A stretch of 64,000 bases of DNA from Gammaproteobacteria bacterium (GCA_018069465.1 JAGPUW010000018.1:88505-152504); one strand, 5' to 3'; shown: positions 16,751-26,540, counted from the stretch's first letter. Program-made: numbers and translations. The notes: generated from the sequence alone by a model not told the origin.

Positions 16751-17374
16751 TCAAAGACCAAAGGGGGCAAGATCGCCCATACCGGCACGCACCAGTTCGG
16801 GCGCCTCGCCGGTAAGATCAATAATAGAGGTCGGCTCAAGACCGCAGTAACCGCCATTAATAATTAAATCGACCCGCTTGCCGAGTATATCTTCAATATC
16901 CTGGGGATCGGTCAGGGGGTATTCATCACCGGGCATAATGAGGGTGATGCTCATCAGCGGCTCACCCAGGGTTTCAAGCAGTGCCTGGGCGATGTGGTTA
17001 GCCGGTGCCCGCAGGCCAATCGTCTTGCGCTTGGGGTGCATCAGTCGTCGCGGCACTTCTGAGCTGGCATCGAGAATAAAGGTGTAGGGGCCGGGGGTAT
17101 TGGCTTTGAGCAAGCGGAAGTCTTTATTATCAACCTTGGCGTAGGTTGAAAGCTCCGACAGATCGCGACAGACCAGGGTGAAATTGTGGTTTTTCTCCAA
17201 CGAGCGAATTTGGCGAATTCTATCCAGTGCCGTCTTGTCGCCCAGATGACAGCCCAGTGCGTAGGCCGAATCGGTGGGATAAATCGCCACACCACCGCTG
17301 CGAATAATCTCCGCCGCCTGCTCGATTAATCGCTGCTGGGGATTGTCGGGGTGTATATGCAGAACCCTGGCCAT
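16751..17374 (-). CDS. yciO: YciO/TsaC-family L-threonylcarbamoyladenylate synthase-like protein
   Basis: This is a 207-residue YrdC/Sua5-fold protein with GVAIYPTDSAYALGC near the N-terminus, followed by FTLVCRDLSELSTYA and GPYTFILDA. TsaC members make the threonylcarbamoyl-AMP needed for t6A in tRNA; YciO members share the fold, with a weaker or uncertain role. Its place beside scpA fits YciO. The ATG at 17374 has GGCAGG upstream; a GTG six codons earlier opens the same frame. Confidence 0.85.
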   Translation of the reverse strand: MARVLHIHPDNPQQRLIEQAAEIIRSGGVAIYPTDSAYALGCHLGDKTALDRIRQIRSLEKNHNFTLVCRDLSELSTYAKVDNKDFRLLKANTPGPYTFILDASSEVPRRLMHPKRKTIGLRAPANHIAQALLETLGEPLMSITLIMPGDEYPLTDPQDIEDILGKRVDLIINGGYCGLEPTSIIDLTGEAPELVRAGMGDLAPFGL

Positions 17375-17546
17375 AAAGACTACCTGCCTCACTATTTGCC
17401 GCGACTATAAACCCTCTGCCCTAAAAACTCGACCGCCAATAAGGCAGACCCTCATTTTACCAACACGCCGGTGTGCGAAACTGGCCTGGAAGCGCTAGAA
17501 TAGCCGCCATATATTGATTCTGACCCACAGCAATAGGCGTTATTTA

Positions 17547-18347
17547 GTGAGCAGCAGCGACCCCAAAGCCAGCACCAGCAGCTATACCCCCCCAGCGGCA
17601 CAGGCCGCCTCCGCGCCCCCACAGCGCGAGAACATGCTCATCAACCTCGGCTTCAATGTGGTCATACCCACCTTAATTTTGACCAAACTGAGTGGCGATG
17701 CCTATCTTGGCACCACATGGGGCGTGGTTATCGCCCTGCTCTTCCCCATCGTCTACGGTCTGCGAGACTTTCATCAGCGGGGCAAAATTAACTTCTTCTC
17801 CGGCCTCGGCGTGTTCAGTGTCATCATGACCGGCGGCATCAGCCTGCTGGAACTCGACCCCCAATACCTGGCTTATAAAGAAGCGGGCATACCAGCCATC
17901 TTTGGACTGGCCACTTTAATTTCACTGAAAACGCCCTACCCCCTGGTGCGCACCCTGTTATTCAACGATACAGTGATCGAAATTGACAAGGTTCATCACG
18001 CTCTGATTGAACACGACAGTGTCGAAGCCTTTGACCAGCGTTTAATTAGGGCCTCGTGGATTATTGCCGCCTCTTTTTTAGTCTCATCCATTTTGAATTA
18101 TCTACTGGCAACACTCATTGTCACCAGTCAACCCGGTACAGTTGAGTACAACGCCGAACTGGGTAAAATGACCGCACTCAGCTTCCCGGTAATCGCCGTG
18201 CCGGCGATGATTATGATGATGGGCGCCATGTTTTATCTGTTTCGCGGCATTACTCACATGACGGGTATGCCCTTTGAGGACATTATTCGCGCCCACCACC
18301 ACGAGGCAGATGAGCAAAGTAATGATAAAAACAAGGACAACAACTAA
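17547..18347 (+). CDS. VC0807 family integral membrane protein
   Basis: The roughly 266-residue protein has about six hydrophobic spans ([53 protein letters not shown], and three in the C-terminal half) and resembles the VC0807 family. Its biochemical role is unknown. In pseudomonads the place next to yciI and the scp cluster is usually taken by septation protein A (yciB/ispZ), also a small multi-span protein. The start is probably GTG at 17547, with AGG 9 bases upstream; TTG at 17514 is the earliest in-frame option. Its stop overlaps the yciI-like ATG. Confidence 0.75.
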   Translation: MSSSDPKASTSSYTPPAAQAASAPPQRENMLINLGFNVVIPTLILTKLSGDAYLGTTWGVVIALLFPIVYGLRDFHQRGKINFFSGLGVFSVIMTGGISLLELDPQYLAYKEAGIPAIFGLATLISLKTPYPLVRTLLFNDTVIEIDKVHHALIEHDSVEAFDQRLIRASWIIAASFLVSSILNYLLATLIVTSQPGTVEYNAELGKMTALSFPVIAVPAMIMMMGAMFYLFRGITHMTGMPFEDIIRAHHHEADEQSNDKNKDNN

Positions 18348-18646
18348 TGTGGTATAGCCTGGTTTGTACGGATATAGCAGATAGCCTGGCCCTGCGCAAA
18401 ACTGCCCGACCCGCCCATTTGCAACGCCTCGAGGCACTGCGTGACGCCGGACGTTTACTCGTCGCTGGCCCCAATCCCAGTATCGACAGCGCAGACCCCG
18501 GCGCAGCGGGCTTTAGCGGCAGTATTATTATTGCCGAGTTTGACTCCCTCGCCGCAGCTGAAGAATGGGCCGCGCAGGACCCTTATCAGGCGGCTGGCGT
18601 GTATGCCTCGGTGAGTGTCAAAGCTTTTAAGAAAGTACTCCCTTAA
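18347..18646 (+). CDS. YciI family protein
   Basis: This 99-residue dimeric alpha+beta-barrel protein has a conserved His ([12 protein letters not shown]), [10 protein letters not shown] and the terminal [16 protein letters not shown] block with the family's Asp. YciI proteins are structurally related to muconolactone isomerases; no firm function is known. The ATG shares its A with the previous stop (TAATG), so the two genes are translationally coupled. Confidence 0.9.
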   Translation: MWYSLVCTDIADSLALRKTARPAHLQRLEALRDAGRLLVAGPNPSIDSADPGAAGFSGSIIIAEFDSLAAAEEWAAQDPYQAAGVYASVSVKAFKKVLP

Positions 18647-18762
18647 AAGCCCCCGCACCCCAGCTCGATCAATGTCTCTGCCTGAATGCCGTGCGCGACA
18701 AGTCGCGACCGATCACTCATGCAGCCACTACCCTTATTCACCCCATTGCCAACGGTATTGTC

Positions 18763-19425
18763 ATGTACAAACTTTGTTTAAGCCTGCTATTGATAGCCCT
18801 CTCGCCAAGTTTACTAGCAGAGACACGCTACATATCCGATGAGTTTCGCGTGCCCCTGCGTAAAAGCCCCTGTAGCCGCTGCGCCATTTTGCACCAGGGC
18901 CTTAAAACCGGCCTCAAGCTAGACTTTATCGAAACTGCCGACGGCTGGAGCCATATTCGCACCCCCGGCGGTATGGACGGCTGGATAGAAAACCAGTACA
19001 TCGTTACCCAGCCCATCGCCCGGGACAGAATCGCCCGCTATAAAAAGCAAAATGAGGCACTCAATAGCAGTAATGCCAAGCTTAAAACTCAGGTCACCGA
19101 GTTAAAGACTAACAATAAGCAATTGGGGGGGCGCCTCAATACCGTGAGTGATGACAACGAAGCTGTGTCGCGAGAACTCGCCGATATCAAAGTTGTCTCT
19201 GCCAATGCCCTCAACCTCAAGGTGCAGAACCAACAATTGCTGGAAGAGAACGAAAAACTGCAGGGCCGAATTGATGTCCTCAGCGCCGTGAATGAACAAC
19301 TCGCTGCGAGCAATACCCAAAAGTGGTTTCTCAACGGTGGCATAGCGGTTTTTCTCGGCGCAGTTCTCAGCATTCTTTTGCCCCGTTTAAAGCGTAAGCG
19401 TCGTGGCCACTCAGAGTGGGCATAA
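18763..19425 (+). CDS. TIGR04211-type SH3 domain membrane protein (YgiM-like)
   Basis: The 220-residue protein has a signal peptide (MYKLCLSLLLIALSPSLLAE), a bacterial SH3 domain (YISDEFRVPLRKSPC to GGMDGWIENQYI), a long coiled coil of about 100 residues and one C-terminal membrane span (FLNGGIAVFLGAVLSILLP) followed by a basic tail. This is the layout of YgiM-like periplasmic proteins anchored at the C-terminus. The ATG at 18763 is chosen to give the signal peptide. The function is presumably envelope-related. Confidence 0.85.
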   Translation: MYKLCLSLLLIALSPSLLAETRYISDEFRVPLRKSPCSRCAILHQGLKTGLKLDFIETADGWSHIRTPGGMDGWIENQYIVTQPIARDRIARYKKQNEALNSSNAKLKTQVTELKTNNKQLGGRLNTVSDDNEAVSRELADIKVVSANALNLKVQNQQLLEENEKLQGRIDVLSAVNEQLAASNTQKWFLNGGIAVFLGAVLSILLPRLKRKRRGHSEWA

Positions 19426-19430
19426 ATCAC

Positions 19431-20051
19431 ATGCAGCCAGCAAGGTTTGCTCAGCACTTTTTTTACCAAAACCTGGTGGCTTGCTGCCTGCTTATTTTCT
19501 GCCATAGCCTGTGGGCAGAAACCCCCACGTCTGCCGCACCCACCGAGCCACAACCGCGCATTATTATTACCACCACCCTTGGCGATATTGAAATAGAGCT
19601 GGCCCCTGAAAAAGCCCCTCTCACCGTGCGCAATTTTTTGCAATACGCCGATAGACACTATTATGACGGCACTATTTTTCACCGGGTCATACAGGGCTTT
19701 ATCATTGAGACCGGTGGCTTTGACCGCAAGCTCAATGCCTTTGAACCCGGCCAGTCCGTCAAAAATGAATCTGTGGGTGGCCTGCTGAATATTAAGGGTT
19801 CCGTCGCCATGGCCCGCAGCCATGATCCCGACAGCGCCAAAGCGCAGTTTTTTTTCAACCTCAAAAACAATCGCAACTTCGACGCCAAATACGGCAACCC
19901 CGGTTATACGGTGTTTGGCCAGGTGATTTCCGGCATGGAGGTGGTGCAAAGCATCGCCACCAGCAAGGTTGAAAAACTCAATCACCAATTTGTTCACAAG
20001 CCCCTTGAAGACATTCAAATCATCAATATTCGTCGCAGCCCCACGCGGTGA
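19431..20051 (+). CDS. exported cyclophilin-type peptidylprolyl isomerase
   Basis: The protein has about 206 residues, with a signal sequence ([20 protein letters not shown]) and a PpiA/B-like cyclophilin domain: [37 protein letters not shown] and [15 protein letters not shown]. It should catalyse proline isomerisation in periplasmic proteins. The ATG at 19431 is taken as the start; a GTG five codons upstream overlaps the SH3 gene. Its TGA overlaps the GTG start of pdxJ. Confidence 0.9.
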   Translation: MQPARFAQHFFYQNLVACCLLIFCHSLWAETPTSAAPTEPQPRIIITTTLGDIEIELAPEKAPLTVRNFLQYADRHYYDGTIFHRVIQGFIIETGGFDRKLNAFEPGQSVKNESVGGLLNIKGSVAMARSHDPDSAKAQFFFNLKNNRNFDAKYGNPGYTVFGQVISGMEVVQSIATSKVEKLNHQFVHKPLEDIQIINIRRSPTR

Positions 20052-20812
20052 TTGCCCTCAGTGTCAACGTCAATAAAATCGCCCTGATTCGCAATTCCCG
20101 CGAGGGCAACTACCCCAGCGTCGTCGACTATGCCAGCACCTGCATCGACGCCGGAGCCGATGGCATTACCGTTCACCCCCGCCCCGACCAGCGCCATATT
20201 CGCCCCACCGATGTACGGGAACTGAGCGAACTCTGCCGCGCTAAAACGACTATTGCGGGAACCGCTCTGGAATTTAATATTGAGGGCAACCCCTTTGCCG
20301 AACCCCTCGGCGAATACCCCGGACTGCTGGCGCTGGTAGAACAAACACAGCCCCAGCAATGTACGCTGGTACCCGATAGCAGTGAGCAACTGACCTCCGA
20401 TCACGGCTTTGACCTCAGCACCTCAGCCGAAAAGCTGAAGCCCCTTGTCGCCGCTTTGCAGGCACTCGATGTGCGTGTCAGCCTGTTTATGGACCCCGAT
20501 AAAAAGCAGCTGGATTTGGCGCGCCAGCTGGGTGTTGAGCGTATCGAACTGTATACCGGCCCCTACGCAGCGGCGCAAGACGATCTGGCGCTGTTAAAAA
20601 ACTATTTCGACGCCGCTCGCCACGCTAGCGATATCGGTCTCGGCGTCAATGCCGGTCACGATTTAAACCTGCACAATCTCGGTCAATTTGCCACGGCACC
20701 GGGTTTACTCGAAGTGTCCATCGGCCACGCCCTGATAGTCGACGCCATTGACAGGGGACTCGCCCCTGCCGTGAAAGCCTATAAAACGCTCTTAGAGAAG
20801 CACCACAACTAG
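20048..20812 (+). CDS. pdxJ: pyridoxine 5'-phosphate synthase PdxJ, atypical N-terminus
   Basis: PdxJ condenses deoxyxylulose phosphate with 3-amino-2-oxopropyl phosphate to form pyridoxine phosphate (B6). This 254-residue TIM barrel keeps the catalytic His in [13 protein letters not shown], a Glu in EFNIEGNPF and the His of [10 protein letters not shown]. The N-terminus reads [21 protein letters not shown], whereas the usual gammaproteobacterial form reads VNIDHIATLRNAR. That variant and NIEG recall the Bacteroidota-type PdxJ. It starts with GTG overlapping the cyclophilin stop and is away from the usual recO-pdxJ-acpS context. Confidence 0.88.
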   Translation: MIALSVNVNKIALIRNSREGNYPSVVDYASTCIDAGADGITVHPRPDQRHIRPTDVRELSELCRAKTTIAGTALEFNIEGNPFAEPLGEYPGLLALVEQTQPQQCTLVPDSSEQLTSDHGFDLSTSAEKLKPLVAALQALDVRVSLFMDPDKKQLDLARQLGVERIELYTGPYAAAQDDLALLKNYFDAARHASDIGLGVNAGHDLNLHNLGQFATAPGLLEVSIGHALIVDAIDRGLAPAVKAYKTLLEKHHN

Positions 20813-20828
20813 TGGCTGCTCCGTAAGA

Positions 20829-21752
20829 ATGAGCCCTATGGATGAGCAGAAAAACGTCTTAAATAGCCCGCCGCCGAGGATGAATATTATCGGTTCGGGC
20901 AAACTTGGCCGCACTCTCGCCCGCCTCTTGCATGACGCAGGCCTGGTGACTATTGGCGGCATCTATAACCGTCATATCGACAACAGCGAGTCGGCCCGGG
21001 CCTTTATCGGCGACGGATGCGTCGTAAAAAACCTTGAGCAACTGACTAAGGAAGTGGCCGAACTGTGGATGATAGCCACCTCTGACGATGCTATTCACAG
21101 CTGCGCCAAACAACTAGCCGCACTACCCGACATTAACTGGCAAAACGCCGTCGTGTTTCATAGTAGTGGCCTGAAAACATCAGCAGAACTGGGCCCCTTA
21201 AAAAAACTCGGCAGCTCAGTCGCCAGCGCCCACCCGGCCCACAGCTTTGCCAGCCCGCAGCGCTCACTCACTAGCTTCGCCTCCACCGTCTGTACTTTGG
21301 AGGGTGATGAGCGGGCTATCGATAGCCTCGATTCACTTTTTAGTGCGATAGGTGGCCAGGTGACGACTATTAAGGCCGAGGCCAAGCCCCTCTATCACGC
21401 CGCTACGGTGATGGCCTCGAATTACCTGGTTGCCCTGCTCGGCGCCAGTGAAGCACTGCTTGAAAAAGCCGGTATCGAAGCGGCCCTCGCCAGCGCTATT
21501 CTCTCGCCGCTAATGCGCCAAAGTCTCGAAAACGGGCTAACAGAGGGTGCAGTCAATGCCCTCACCGGGCCCATTGCGCGCGGCGATAGCAAGACAATTC
21601 AAGCACATCTCAAAGCCATCGAGCAGGCCGCGCCCGGTCTTCGCAGCAGCTATACGAGTATGGGGACACAGGCTTTACAACTAGCGCGGCAAAAAAATAC
21701 ATTGTCTAAAAAAGAGCTAGCCAATATCGAAAAGCTCTTAATCGAAAAGTAG
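20829..21752 (+). CDS. Rossmann-fold DUF2520 protein
   Basis: The 307-residue protein has an NAD(P)-binding N-terminus (NIIGSGKLGRTLARLLHDAG), the FHSSGLK and HPAHSFASP segments, and a C-terminal helical DUF2520 domain starting near YHAATVMASNYLVALLGAS. This is the layout of 6-phosphogluconate dehydrogenase-like/ketopantoate-like oxidoreductases of unknown substrate. It lies 16 bases after pdxJ and is probably in the same transcript. Confidence 0.85.
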   Translation: MSPMDEQKNVLNSPPPRMNIIGSGKLGRTLARLLHDAGLVTIGGIYNRHIDNSESARAFIGDGCVVKNLEQLTKEVAELWMIATSDDAIHSCAKQLAALPDINWQNAVVFHSSGLKTSAELGPLKKLGSSVASAHPAHSFASPQRSLTSFASTVCTLEGDERAIDSLDSLFSAIGGQVTTIKAEAKPLYHAATVMASNYLVALLGASEALLEKAGIEAALASAILSPLMRQSLENGLTEGAVNALTGPIARGDSKTIQAHLKAIEQAAPGLRSSYTSMGTQALQLARQKNTLSKKELANIEKLLIEK

Positions 21753-21759
21753 AAACCGC

Positions 21760-22317
21760 CTATTTAAAAAGATGTTTTATTGCGGCTATACCCGGTTTAT
21801 TCTCCAGCAATTCCCGCTGACTCAAACCACAAAGCTCGTGGGGAAAAACCAGCCAGGCACTGGTGGTGTGTAAAAAATAATCGGGTTTATGTGCCGTTAA
21901 ATTATTCTCCGGCTTGAACCAGGGTACGGCGACACGACACTGCAGTTTTTTTTCACCTGCCAGCACATCGATATCACTGAGGATTTTCGCCATGCTCAAA
22001 CCGCTATCGAAGACATCATCAACAATTAAAATACGCTCAATCCGGTCGAGGTGTGTGGCCACATAATCCAGACCGTCAAGCTGTACTTTTGTCCCGCGCT
22101 GGCCAATGCCTTTGTAGAGTTTGCTGCGAATGGGAATATGATCGGCCTCGATGCCCTGACACAGGAGTAGCTCGTGAATGGCAATCGCAATAGGCGTTCC
22201 ACCGCGCCATACACCAATCACCAAATCGGGAATAAAACCGCCGGCCAATATTTTCTCACCAAGAAGATAAGCATCTGCCAGCATTTGCTCGGCATGTAGA
22301 TAGATTTTATCGCCCAA
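21760..22317 (-). CDS. phosphoribosyltransferase domain protein
   Basis: This 185-residue type I phosphoribosyltransferase carries the PRPP-binding motif RILIVDDVFDSGLSM in mid-protein and the GVWRGGTPIA loop. It probably salvages a purine base (xanthine/hypoxanthine type), but the base-specificity region is not diagnostic. It is convergent with the DUF2520 gene, with a seven-base gap. Confidence 0.82.
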   Translation of the reverse strand: MGDKIYLHAEQMLADAYLLGEKILAGGFIPDLVIGVWRGGTPIAIAIHELLLCQGIEADHIPIRSKLYKGIGQRGTKVQLDGLDYVATHLDRIERILIVDDVFDSGLSMAKILSDIDVLAGEKKLQCRVAVPWFKPENNLTAHKPDYFLHTTSAWLVFPHELCGLSQRELLENKPGIAAIKHLFK

Positions 22318-22460
22318 GTTTAGCGACCCACCTTAAGTTAATTTAACGACTAAGTGATGCTTAAAGCAGGGTTAAAACACTGACTTCAAACAGAGAAGAA
22401 TGCAGGCTTCATCATACCCCATCACTTTAAAAGTAAGGCCGCAAAATTTGTCGCAAAAAA

Positions 22461-22486
22461 AACCGCAGTGACAAGCCACTGCGGTT
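22461..22486 (-). terminator. intrinsic terminator, bidirectional-looking
   Basis: Stem ACCGCAGTG (22462-22470) pairs with CACTGCGGT (22477-22485), with a six-base loop. An A-run flanks it on the left and a T-run on the right. It sits 20 bases past the stop of the DUF1329 gene. Confidence 0.85.
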
Positions 22487-22506
22487 TTTTTAATAGAGGA
22501 GCTGAA

Positions 22507-23946
22507 CTAACGCACCCCTCTTCTCCTCACGGCTGAACTGGTAAAGAAGTTATCGGGAGCGCGCCAGCTGAAGTCTGGTGCCTTGCTTTTATCAAAGGTC
22601 AGCAAGAGCATGCGGTGGGCATTAAAGTCATACTGTATCTCCGCTGCCCGGTTGGGAAACTGCTGGTCGTAGAACCAAATGTTGTGGTCTTCCCAGTGAC
22701 GCCACAGCTCCATGCGCCGGTCATAATTATCGGCCAGCATCACCTCCCAGGAGTCTTCATCAAGATAATAGGTGCGCCGGGCGTAATCGTGACTAGTCCC
22801 TTCCTTGAGGTTCGTTTCTATCACCCAGACACGATGCAATTCATAGCGCGCATATTCCTGATTAAAGCGGCCGTTAGCGGCAATCACTTTAGCGGGAGTG
22901 GCACTTTGGGCGAAAAGTTTATAGGGATTATAGGGCACATACACTTCACGCTTGCCCAGCAACTTGTAAGTAAAGCGGTCATTGGGGCCATTAAAGCCAT
23001 AGACCTGATCCGTTGTACCCAGGCCATCGCCTGCAGTAAGAGGGTTGTCGTAAACAATCTGCGGCGCGCGCTTTACCCGCCGCTGACCGGGGCTGTAGGC
23101 CCAGGCCTTGCGGAAATTTTCAGTAAAGGTAATGGGCTCAAGGGCGAGTACCACTTGTCCCGCCACCTTAGCTGGGCCCGTTAGGGTTTGGGAATAAAGT
23201 AAAATATTTTCTGTGGCCAAGCCAGCAGGGTCATCTTCATCGACCTCGGAATCACTCCACTTATAGTGGAATTCAACATCCAGGTTATTGGCTTCATAGC
23301 CCCCGCCCGTACTGACGGGTATCGTCACCTCTCTGGATTTAATCCACGGTAGTTTCGGGCGCGACTGCTGGTTGAGCCAGGCTTCATCAGCGTTGTGGGG
23401 GATGGGAAAGGCCCACGCCCTGCGGGCACCGGTAAAGCCAATCATACCCATGTGGCTATCATTGCTGACAAACTTTGTGCGATCCAGATTTTTTAAGGCC
23501 GCTTCATAAATAAAGGGTTTGTAAACCATTGAGCGCCGGGTCGGATACACATTCATATAGTAATCAGGATAGGTCTGAAACATTTTCTTCTGACCTTCTG
23601 ATAACTTATCGGCGTGCTCCAGGTAGTTCTGCGCGGTAATTTTTAACCTCACTTTGTCTTCGGCAAAGGGGTCGGGGTGAAACATGCCCGGAAAAAAGCC
23701 CTCAGGTGTTTTCGTTGGCTCATTTTTCCATTCGGGAATAGTCCCCTCCGCATTGCCGGCACGGATTGCCCCACTGGGCGTGAGTGTCGTCCCTTCCAAA
23801 CCAATTGTCGCGCGCTCTTCTGGTGTAACAGCGGCGACAGCAGTACCACCACCCAGAGCGCAGATAAAGATGATTAAAAGGTGAAGTTGCATTTTTAGTG
23901 TAGTCATTTTTAGAGTAGTACGAGGCGCTTTGCTAATGATAGACAT
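22507..23946 (-). CDS. exported DUF1329 protein
   Basis: The 479-residue protein begins with a signal peptide (MQLHLLIIFICALGGGTAVAA, about residues 19-39) and is otherwise soluble and beta-rich, with the family's TPEERATIGLEGTTLTPSGA opening and YARRTYYLDEDSWEVMLADNYD. DUF1329 proteins belong to the LolA/LolB-like lipid-carrier superfamily and often lie near RND exporters or hydrocarbon genes; none is adjacent here. The ATG at 23946 is supported by AGAGGA seven bases upstream. Confidence 0.88.
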   Translation of the reverse strand: MSIISKAPRTTLKMTTLKMQLHLLIIFICALGGGTAVAAVTPEERATIGLEGTTLTPSGAIRAGNAEGTIPEWKNEPTKTPEGFFPGMFHPDPFAEDKVRLKITAQNYLEHADKLSEGQKKMFQTYPDYYMNVYPTRRSMVYKPFIYEAALKNLDRTKFVSNDSHMGMIGFTGARRAWAFPIPHNADEAWLNQQSRPKLPWIKSREVTIPVSTGGGYEANNLDVEFHYKWSDSEVDEDDPAGLATENILLYSQTLTGPAKVAGQVVLALEPITFTENFRKAWAYSPGQRRVKRAPQIVYDNPLTAGDGLGTTDQVYGFNGPNDRFTYKLLGKREVYVPYNPYKLFAQSATPAKVIAANGRFNQEYARYELHRVWVIETNLKEGTSHDYARRTYYLDEDSWEVMLADNYDRRMELWRHWEDHNIWFYDQQFPNRAAEIQYDFNAHRMLLLTFDKSKAPDFSWRAPDNFFTSSAVRRRGVR

Positions 23947-24303
23947 TGAGTTTTCCTCTTGATCTGTCTTTATAATTATTATCGGTAAGTAGCCATGTAA
24001 ATATCTTCAAACACATTACTCAAGGGCAAGATGGCAGCATTTGCATAATGAGTCAAGAGAATACGCAGCATATCCATAGGTTATTTATCTTCAGCTGTCG
24101 AGCCAAAGAAAGACCCGCTATTTGAGCAATACCCGAACACACAGCACTGTAATAGCAAGTCTGGGTGAGCGGCTGAAAGCAAGGTCTTCGTGGGGGACAC
24201 AAAAAAGCAAAGATGAGATGCACAGATGTTTTCCCGCGACAGCGGAAAGCGTCTATAATACGCGCCATTATCGCCAAGCCACTGTGACTAATGGAGTCCA
24301 CTT
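23947..24303. other. divergent intergenic region
   Basis: These 357 bases carry no gene. A TATAAT (24254-24259) lies 44 bases before the cytochrome start, with a weak TTCCCG (24231-24236) at 17-base spacing. No further structure was recognised. Confidence 0.5.
24231..24259 (+). promoter_or_regulatory. possible sigma-70 promoter for the cytochrome gene
   Basis: A perfect -10 TATAAT at 24254-24259 has a poor -35 match TTCCCG 17 bases upstream. The assignment rests mostly on the -10. Confidence 0.4.
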
Positions 24304-24747
24304 ATGACCGAAAACATGAAACGAATTGCTCTATCTGCAGCATTTTTATCGCTGCTCACTCTCGGTGCCTGTAGCGGCGAAAAGGGTGAAGTCAAGCTGG
24401 GAGTGGAGCAGGAAAAGGCCATGTCAGAACGCCTGGCACCCGCTGGTGAAGTCAGCCTGGTCGGTGAGGTTGCCAGCGCACCTGCTGCCGGCAATGGCGG
24501 CGGTAGCCGTAGCGGTAGTGATGTTTACAGCACCAGCTGTAAAACCTGCCACGATGCTGGCATGGCCGGCGCACCCAAGCTCGGCGCCCCCGACCAGTGG
24601 GCTGCGCGTATCGACAAGGGCATGGACACCCTCTACACCAGCGCTATCAGCGGATTTCAGGGCATGCCCCCTAAAGGCCTGTGCATGGATTGCTCCGATG
24701 ACGAGCTGAAAGCTGCCGTTGACTACATGATAGACGGTAGTCAATAA
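24304..24747 (+). CDS. c-type cytochrome lipoprotein, cytochrome c5-like
   Basis: The 147-residue protein has a lipoprotein signal peptide with lipobox LGAC, a Gly/Ser/Ala-rich linker, one haem c site CKTCH near residue 80, a GMPPKG axial-Met segment and a second cysteine pair CMDC typical of cytochrome c5. It is expected to be anchored to a membrane and to shuttle electrons in the periplasm. GGAG lies eight bases before the first ATG. Confidence 0.9.
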   Translation: MTENMKRIALSAAFLSLLTLGACSGEKGEVKLGVEQEKAMSERLAPAGEVSLVGEVASAPAAGNGGGSRSGSDVYSTSCKTCHDAGMAGAPKLGAPDQWAARIDKGMDTLYTSAISGFQGMPPKGLCMDCSDDELKAAVDYMIDGSQ

Positions 24748-24791
24748 AACCGTCGCATCTCGGTGGCCTTGCAAGGCCACTCGCAGCCTTT

Positions 24792-24825
24792 AAAAAAGCC
24801 CGTTTCTCACGATACGGGCTTTTTT
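24792..24825 (+). terminator. intrinsic terminator after the cytochrome gene
   Basis: AAAAAAGCCCGT (24792-24803) pairs with ACGGGCTTTTTT (24814-24825), giving a GC stem with a T-run. Confidence 0.9.
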
Positions 24826-24983
24826 TATGTGCGCTGAATTTTGATAAGCACTCCAGCCCTCAGCTCTGCCTCCTTAAATAACCCGCTATTCCTCGGGTTA
24901 TAGCGCTATTTGCTTGAACAACTGTACACTCAACAGCTCGTCAAGCTGATCATAAAAAAAGAGATTCAGAGGCATACCCCACT

Positions 24984-26540
24984 GTGAGTAAAATCAAATC
25001 CCAGGCTCAACCGGCCAGCAACACCAACAAAGATGACGTCATTACCCAGTTTAATGAGCGTTTAAAGTCCACCCTCGACGAGGGGCGTAAAGAGCTTATC
25101 GCCAAACGTCACCAACGGGGTTATCGCAGTGCCCGTGAGAACCTGGATGATCTGTGTGACAAGGACTCCTTCCTCGAATACGGCCAGCTGGCAGTCGCGG
25201 CCCAGCGCCGGCGCAGGGATATCGACGACCTGAAAAAAAACACCGCCGCCGATGGCATCATCACCGGCCTCGCCACTATCAATGCCGCGATGTTTGATGA
25301 ACAGAGCAGTCGAGCCGTGGTGATCGTCAACGACTACACCGTGCTGGCGGGCACCCAGGGGGTCTTCCACCACAAAAAACTCGACCGCGCTCTCGAGCTC
25401 GCCGCCGAACTGGCGCTGCCCGTGGTGATGTACGCCGAAGGTGGCGGCGGCAGGCCCGGTGATACCGATTACGAACTGAGCTTGAATTTAGGCTCTTTCG
25501 CCGCCTGGGCAGGGCTGCGCGGACGAGTGCCGATGATCGCCGTCAATAACGGCTACTGCTTTGCCGGTAACGCCGCCCTGTTTGGCTGTGCCGACATCAC
25601 CATCGCCACTAAAAGCTCGTGGATAGGCATGGCCGGCCCCGCCATGATTGAGGGTGGCGGCATGGGCAGCTATAAAGCCACCGATATTGGCCCCATTGAA
25701 ACCCAGGTCAAAAATGGCGTCGTGGATATCGTCGCCGCAGATGAAGCCGACGCCACGCGCATTGCCCGGCAAGTACTGTCGTACTTTCAAGGCAGCACAG
25801 ACAACTGGCGCTGCGCCGACCAACGCAAACTCTGGCCCCTGCTGCCCGCAGACCGCCGCTTTGTTTACAAGGTGAGGGATATCATCACCACTCTCGCCGA
25901 CACCGACTCCTTTACTGAGCTTCGCCGCGAGTATGGCTGCGGCATTATCACCGGCTTTGTGCGTATTGAAGGCAAGCCACTGGGGCTGATTTGTAACGAC
26001 TGTCAGTTTCTTGGGGGAGCGATTGACGCCGAAGCCGGGCTCAAAGCCGCCCGCTTCCTCGAACTGTGTAACGACCACGGCTTGCCCGTGCTCTCCCTCT
26101 GCGACACGCCGGGCTTTATGGTCGGGCCCGACAGCGAAACCGAGGGTGCGGTGCGCAAAATGTCCGATATGTTCGTCGCTGGCGCCCGGCTAAAATCGCC
26201 CATGGTCGCCATCTTTTTGCGCAAGGGTTACGGCCTCGGCGCCATCGCCATGACCGGCGGCAGCTTCTCGCGCCCGGTCTACAGCGCCTCATGGCCCAGT
26301 GGTGAATTCGGCGCCATGGGTTTGGAGGGTGCGGTACACCTGGGCTTTAAAAAAGAGTTAGAAGCGGCGAAAAACGAAGATGCGCGAGAGATTCTTTTTA
26401 ATAAATTACTCAACGCCATGTATGAGCGCGGCAAGGCCACAGAGGCTGCCAGCTTTCTTGAAATCGATGCAGTCATTGACCCCGCCGATACCCGCAAAGT
26501 CATTGTGCAGGCGCTGGGGAAAGCCAGTCATAAAAAATAA
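24984..26540 (+). CDS. acyl-CoA carboxylase, carboxyltransferase (beta) subunit
   Basis: This 518-residue biotin-dependent carboxyltransferase has the two crotonase-like halves of PccB/AccD-type proteins. The N-half contains GVFHHKKLDRALELA and GGGGRPGDTD; the C-half contains GGAIDAEAGLKAARFLELC, LCDTPGFMVGP and GAIAMTGG. It transfers CO2 from carboxybiotin to an acyl-CoA (acetyl-, propionyl- or other). No biotin carboxylase subunit is nearby, so the partner must be encoded elsewhere. The start is GTG at 24984. It stands alone between two terminators. Confidence 0.88.
   Translation: MSKIKSQAQPASNTNKDDVITQFNERLKSTLDEGRKELIAKRHQRGYRSARENLDDLCDKDSFLEYGQLAVAAQRRRRDIDDLKKNTAADGIITGLATINAAMFDEQSSRAVVIVNDYTVLAGTQGVFHHKKLDRALELAAELALPVVMYAEGGGGRPGDTDYELSLNLGSFAAWAGLRGRVPMIAVNNGYCFAGNAALFGCADITIATKSSWIGMAGPAMIEGGGMGSYKATDIGPIETQVKNGVVDIVAADEADATRIARQVLSYFQGSTDNWRCADQRKLWPLLPADRRFVYKVRDIITTLADTDSFTELRREYGCGIITGFVRIEGKPLGLICNDCQFLGGAIDAEAGLKAARFLELCNDHGLPVLSLCDTPGFMVGPDSETEGAVRKMSDMFVAGARLKSPMVAIFLRKGYGLGAIAMTGGSFSRPVYSASWPSGEFGAMGLEGAVHLGFKKELEAAKNEDAREILFNKLLNAMYERGKATEAASFLEIDAVIDPADTRKVIVQALGKASHKK

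Noticed and set aside
19089..20018. A 309-codon minus-strand frame
   Set aside because: It overlaps the SH3 and cyclophilin genes on the other strand, both with strong family motifs. Its translation is low in recognisable structure.
20829..22317. Tandem repeats at the DUF2520 and phosphoribosyltransferase stops
   Set aside because: Only six or seven bases match in register, which is within chance for AT-rich sequence.
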